From the NCBI GenBank assembly GCA_028824575.1, contig JAPPDN010000670.1, positions 1-8,761 of the forward strand: a stretch of 8,761 bases of DNA. Reading direction: 5' to 3'. Position 1 is the stretch's first letter. Each line of letters opens with the position of its first letter. Below are positions 5,997-8,761 of this stretch, piece by piece. A program made the position numbers and the translations under genes. The notes beneath the pieces were generated by a model. That model had not been told where the DNA came from, did not search any database, and saw only the letters and a program-made list of their open reading frames with translations. This stretch comes from Candidatus Poribacteria bacterium. Its GTDB lineage: Bacteria; Poribacteria; WGA-4E; WGA-3G.

Positions 5997-7280
5997 ATGA
6001 AAAAAGCGAACAAGATTTTAGTTTATATCTTGTTCTTGTTGATTCTGACGGTATCTGCCTTCAGTCATGAGCTTCCGATGGTGGAGCCTGAAGCAGTTGG
6101 GCTTTCTACCGAAAGGCTTTCAAGAATTGATAAAATCATGGAAAAGCACATCGCGCAGCAGAAAATCGCTGGCGGTGTTATAGTGATTGCGAGGTACGGA
6201 AAGATCGCGTATCTCGGGGCTCACGGTATGATGGATGTTGAGGCAGAAAAGCCGATGATGTCCGACACCATTTTCCGTATTGCGTCAATGACCAAGCAGA
6301 TTACGAGTGTCGCTGTGATGATGCTCTATGAAGAGGGGCATTTTCGGTTACATGAGCCGGTCTCAAATTTCATTCCGGCTTTCAAGGAGATGCTTGTGCT
6401 GCCGCCGGAAGATGCCGAAGATTCGGCGACCCCTGTACCGGCAACACGGCAGATTACCATCTGGAATCTGCTCACCCACACGTCTGGTCTAACGTATCAC
6501 TGGAATGAGCGACTCGGTCCGAAATACAACGATGTGGGCATCACTCACGGGCTTCTGCAGGATGAAAGCACCCTTGCGGAGAAAATGAAAGTGTTAGCCA
6601 CGATCCCGTTGTTGCATCAACCGGGTGATCGCGTTGAGTACGGTCTCTCAATAGATGTACTCGGTTATCTCGTTGAGGTCGTATCAGGGGTGCCGCTTGA
6701 TCAGTTTTTCGCTGAGCGTATCTTCAAACCGCTCGGTATGACAGATACACACTTTTTTATCCCGGAAGCGAAACGTGAACGGATCGCAACGGTGTACGAG
6801 CGAACCGGAGACGGTCCAATAATGCGAAAATCCCAAGAACCGACAGTAGATGGTTTGGTGATCTACTCAACCGACTATCCGTACAATGGGCCGCGAACCT
6901 ATTTTTCTGGCGGTGCTGGGTTAGTCTCTACTGCCTCTGATTATGCCCGTTTTGCACAAATGATGCTCAACGGCGGAAAATTCGACGGTGTCCGATTGTT
7001 GAGCCGAAAAACCGTTGAATTCATGACTATGGATCAACTCACCAGGATGGATGTCAATTACGGATTTGGTCTCGGTTTTAGTATTGTTCGCGACGAGTCA
7101 GACCTTTGGGATATTGGGTCAGTCGGGACGTATAGCGGCGGTGGTTTCTTCTTTACCAGTTTCTTCATTGACCCTCAGGAACAGATGATTGGTATCTTCA
7201 TGGGCCAATTGCATCCCACCGGCGGTTTGGATCTCGGAGGGAGGATTCGCACCCTCTGCTACCAAGCAATCACCGATTAA
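5997..7280 (+). CDS. Exported serine hydrolase, beta-lactamase / class C penicillin-binding fold
   Basis: The product has 427 residues. The N-terminal signal peptide (KKANK then ILVYILFLLILTVSAFS, residues 2-23) predicts export; a Sec-type cleavage near residue 23 is likely. The beta-lactamase domain (PF00144) spans about 33-425. The catalytic S97-M-T-K100 in FRIASMTKQIT is clear, and HTSGLTYHW follows at 161-169. Y215 in RVEYGLSIDVLGYLVEVVSG is the probable general-base tyrosine of the second motif, here YGLS rather than YAN. GGAGLVSTASDYARF (305-319) and GTYSGGGFFFTSFFIDP (377-393) are typical of esterase/peptidase-like members. The W-G-G often seen in the last motif is replaced by S-G-G-G. 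Such enzymes are esterases, D-amino-acid peptidases or related hydrolases more often than true beta-lactamases; the substrate cannot be read. GAAAG is a weak ribosome site 6 nt before the ATG. Confidence 0.9.
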   Translation: MKKANKILVYILFLLILTVSAFSHELPMVEPEAVGLSTERLSRIDKIMEKHIAQQKIAGGVIVIARYGKIAYLGAHGMMDVEAEKPMMSDTIFRIASMTKQITSVAVMMLYEEGHFRLHEPVSNFIPAFKEMLVLPPEDAEDSATPVPATRQITIWNLLTHTSGLTYHWNERLGPKYNDVGITHGLLQDESTLAEKMKVLATIPLLHQPGDRVEYGLSIDVLGYLVEVVSGVPLDQFFAERIFKPLGMTDTHFFIPEAKRERIATVYERTGDGPIMRKSQEPTVDGLVIYSTDYPYNGPRTYFSGGAGLVSTASDYARFAQMMLNGGKFDGVRLLSRKTVEFMTMDQLTRMDVNYGFGLGFSIVRDESDLWDIGSVGTYSGGGFFFTSFFIDPQEQMIGIFMGQLHPTGGLDLGGRIRTLCYQAITD

Positions 7281-7295
7281 AATTGAACCTCCGAC

Positions 7296-7307
7296 AGAAC
7301 TTACGTA
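7296..7307. repeat. Degenerate copy of the AGGACTTACGCA end
   Basis: AGAACTTACGTA differs from the 12-bp MITE end at two positions. It lies 15 nt after the serine hydrolase stop. With only one arm visible and two mismatches, chance cannot be excluded. Confidence 0.3.
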
Positions 7308-7330
7308 AAATCTATTCGTTGCTTACGGAA

Positions 7331-7379
7331 TTGGAAGACAGGAAGATTGGAAGTGTAGAGGGATGTTTCACCATCCTTC
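7331..7379. repeat. Purine-rich short repeats and hairpin in the spacer before the dehydrogenase
   Basis: TTGGAAG occurs at 7331-7337 and 7347-7353 within a GGAAGA-rich stretch. GAGGGATG (7358-7365) pairs with CATCCTTC (7372-7379) around a 6-nt loop, giving 8 pairs including one wobble. No T-run follows. The stretch may be an intergenic dispersed repeat or may structure the leader of the dehydrogenase mRNA. Confidence 0.45.
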
Positions 7380-7440
7380 CGTCCTTTAGTCCGTTGAATA
7401 TGCGTCCGTTCTGTTCCAATTTGACAACAAATAACATAAG

Positions 7441-7446
7441 AAGGAG
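7441..7446 (+). promoter_or_regulatory. Ribosome-binding site of the dehydrogenase gene
   Basis: AAGGAG precedes the ATG at 7457 by 10 nt. An ATG at 7447 directly after it is in a different frame and too close to be used. A perfect TTGACA at 7421-7426 has no matching -10 at a workable distance, so no promoter is called. Confidence 0.65.
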
Positions 7447-7456
7447 ATGAAACAGT

Positions 7457-8488
7457 ATGCCAAGAGAACTCATTGCACCGGCACAAGAACAGGTCGCTTT
7501 CCGAGAATATGAAAGCCAGCCCTTACAAGCCAACGAAATTCGGGTCAAGAGCCAGTTTGGTGCAGCCAAACACGGTTCAGAGATGGCATCGTATAAGGGC
7601 TATGCCGGCCCACGCGGTGGCTACGATGGAGAATATAAGGTCTTTCAAGCAAACACCTCCGGAATGGTGCACTATCCTTCAGGACTTGGGAACATGTGTG
7701 TGGGCGCAGTCACTGAGATTGGCGCGGACGTTACCGAATTTGAGGTCGGAGAGCGCGTTTTTCGGCACAGTTCGTTTCGCGAGGAAAATGTTTGGGGCGC
7801 AGCCGGTGTCCGTAAACTGCCTGAGGGTGTGCCTTGGCAGGCAGCCGTCTGTTTGGACCCGACGGATTTCGCCTTAGGCGCGGTGCGCGACGGTCATATC
7901 CGCATCGGTGATGCCGTGGCAGTCTTTGGAATGGGTGGCATTGGACTGATGGCACTGCAGCTCGCTAAGTTAGCCGGTGCTTATCCTGTGATTGGTGTCG
8001 ATCCGCTTGAGTTGCGCCGTAATGTTGCCCTCGAATGTGGGGCTGATATAGTTATTGACCCTTCAACAGATGATGCCGGTTTGGAGATTAAAAAAGCCAC
8101 CAACAAACGCGGTGCTGACGTTTGTATCGAATATAGCGGGCATCATACGGCACTCCAAGCGGCGATCCGCGGTGTGACGTATTTAGGAACGGTTGTCGCC
8201 GGTGCATGGCCCGGTATCTACCCAGCAGGATTAGATCTCGGTGCCGAAGCGCATTTCAATCGACCCACGATTATCTTCTCACGCGCTTGTAGTGAACCGA
8301 ACCCCGAATATCCGAATTGGAATGAAGGCAGACTCTTTGAAATCAGTTTGCGGCTCCTTTATGATGGCAGCCTGAAATCTGAGCCTGTTATTTATCCTGT
8401 TGTCGATTTCGACGATCTACTGGACGAGTATCCGAAGATCGCAACCGACCCAGGTGAGAACGTAAAGTTAGGCGTTCGCTTTGCATAA
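7457..8488 (+). CDS. Medium-chain dehydrogenase/reductase (MDR, alcohol dehydrogenase-like), probably zinc-independent
   Basis: The product has 343 residues, normal for the MDR superfamily, with no signal peptide, so it is cytoplasmic. The N-terminal GroES-like domain covers about 1-125 and includes GAVTEIGADVTEFEVGERVF (83-102). The Rossmann domain follows, with V157-F-G-M-G-G-I-G163 as the dinucleotide-binding glycine motif. D182 ends the second beta strand (VIGVD), which favours NAD over NADP. GADVCIEYSG (219-228) is the usual later strand. The position where zinc enzymes carry a catalytic cysteine reads GAAKHGSEMASYKG (35-48), and the four-cysteine structural zinc lobe is absent. The catalytic zinc site is therefore probably lost, as in MDR proteins with a G-T/S-E motif at this point. 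The substrate is unknown; sugar or polyol oxidation would fit the neighbourhood but is not shown. Confidence 0.9.
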   Translation: MPRELIAPAQEQVAFREYESQPLQANEIRVKSQFGAAKHGSEMASYKGYAGPRGGYDGEYKVFQANTSGMVHYPSGLGNMCVGAVTEIGADVTEFEVGERVFRHSSFREENVWGAAGVRKLPEGVPWQAAVCLDPTDFALGAVRDGHIRIGDAVAVFGMGGIGLMALQLAKLAGAYPVIGVDPLELRRNVALECGADIVIDPSTDDAGLEIKKATNKRGADVCIEYSGHHTALQAAIRGVTYLGTVVAGAWPGIYPAGLDLGAEAHFNRPTIIFSRACSEPNPEYPNWNEGRLFEISLRLLYDGSLKSEPVIYPVVDFDDLLDEYPKIATDPGENVKLGVRFA

Positions 8489-8496
8489 CCTCAATT

Positions 8497-8508
8497 AGGA
8501 CTTACGCA
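8497..8508. repeat. Third AGGACTTACGCA end (exact copy)
   Basis: The 12-mer is identical to the left end of the 5835-5957 element and starts 8 nt after the dehydrogenase stop. A possible decayed partner is TGCGT...GTCC at 8591-8604, which would delimit a remnant of about 108 bp. That right end is imperfect, so only the left end is called. Confidence 0.65.
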
Positions 8509-8522
8509 TTCCCTCTCAAAGT

Positions 8523-8565
8523 CCCCCTGCCCCCCTGATAAGGGGGGATATGGGGATTTAGGGGG
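8523..8565. repeat. C/G-rich nested hairpin
   Basis: CCCCCCT (8530-8536) and AGGGGGG (8541-8547) form a perfect 7-bp stem with a GATA loop. Outside it, CCCCCT (8523-8528) can pair with AGGGGG (8560-8565). Repeats of this C5T / AG5 style are, to my recollection, abundant between genes in cyanobacteria and some other phyla. This copy could be a dispersed repeat as well as an RNA structure. Confidence 0.7.
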
Positions 8566-8591
8566 TTTAAAGGACGGAAATCCCATTTTTT
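8553..8591 (+). terminator. Candidate intrinsic terminator downstream of the dehydrogenase
   Basis: GGGATTT (8553-8559) is exactly complementary to AAATCCC (8578-8584), and TTTTTT follows at 8586-8591. The 18-nt loop is long for a terminator. The left arm lies next to the outer hairpin arm at 8560-8565, so the two pairings would compete. The termination role is inferred. Confidence 0.45.
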
Positions 8592-8630
8592 GCGTCTACA
8601 TGTCCGACACCCCTAAAGGAAAGGGAAACT

Positions 8631-8761
8631 ATGACCATTGGAATCATGCTAACTTTAATGGGGCTTGCATCATCTCAAATTATTGGCGACACCGTAATGG
8701 AAAGCATTGAAGTAACGCCGAGAATCGAAATCGCAGAGATACCGAGCGAATTTTCTGTTTT
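8631..8761 (+). CDS. Start of a probably exported protein, truncated by the window end
   Basis: An ATG preceded by AAAGGA (8615-8620, 10 nt spacing) and AAGGGA opens a frame that stays open for 43 codons to the window edge. The N terminus, MTIGIMLTLMGLASSQIIG, is hydrophobic with small residues at the end and looks like a signal peptide, although it lacks an early lysine or arginine. The remainder (DTVMESIEVTPRIEIAEIPS) reads as the start of a beta-rich mature domain. A BNR/sialidase-like exported protein is one possibility given similar openings in such families, but too little is visible to assign it. Confidence 0.6.
   Translation, partial: MTIGIMLTLMGLASSQIIGDTVMESIEVTPRIEIAEIPSEFSV

Noticed and set aside
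7421..7437. TTGACA as a -35 box for the dehydrogenase gene
   Set aside because: No acceptable -10 lies 15-19 bp downstream; that position is occupied by the ribosome site and start codon.

Overview
The window most resembles a genome fragment of Candidatus Poribacteria or a similar planctomycete/verrucomicrobium-like lineage. This is an inference, not a measurement. It rests on a PSCyt1-DUF1549-DUF1553 (PSD1) gene paired with a Tat-exported DUF1501 gene, on small dispersed palindromes just after stop codons, and on repeated AGGACTTACGCA ends in the intergenic spaces. GC content looks intermediate. Shine-Dalgarno sites are recognisable before most genes.

Layout. Positions 1-200 (minus strand) hold the start of an archaeal-type AAA ATPase with a complete P-loop. 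Its promoter area contains a 15-bp tandem repeat that duplicates a TATAAT box. After a divergent intergenic region, a large exported cytochrome-c-like PSD1 protein runs from 553 to 3636. Next come a REP-like palindrome, a possible 41-residue ORF (3712-3837) and a 122-residue uncharacterised protein (3847-4215). A DUF1501 protein follows (4322-5761), with a second REP-like palindrome right after its stop. A 123-bp MITE-like element with perfect 12-bp terminal inverted repeats lies at 5835-5957. It is followed by an exported beta-lactamase-fold serine hydrolase (5997-7280), a repeat-rich spacer, and a medium-chain dehydrogenase without an obvious zinc site (7457-8488). The last stretch has another AGGACTTACGCA end, a C/G-rich nested hairpin with a candidate terminator, and the first 43 codons of a probably exported protein cut off at 8761.

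How the genes may work together. PSD1 and DUF1501 genes usually occur side by side in planctomycetes and relatives, often near sulfatases and glycan-degrading enzymes, and their biochemical role is unsettled. Here both products carry export signals (Sec-type for PSD1, twin-arginine for DUF1501), so they probably act together in the periplasm or at the cell surface. The exported serine hydrolase and the dehydrogenase would fit a catabolic neighbourhood, but nothing in the sequence names a substrate, and each has its own leader. The least ordinary features are the small-ORF insert that separates the PSD1/DUF1501 pair, the paired palindromes after both stop codons, the MITE-like element, and the duplicated -10 box. 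I see no CRISPR array, tRNA, rRNA, or clearly new defence or biosynthetic system.
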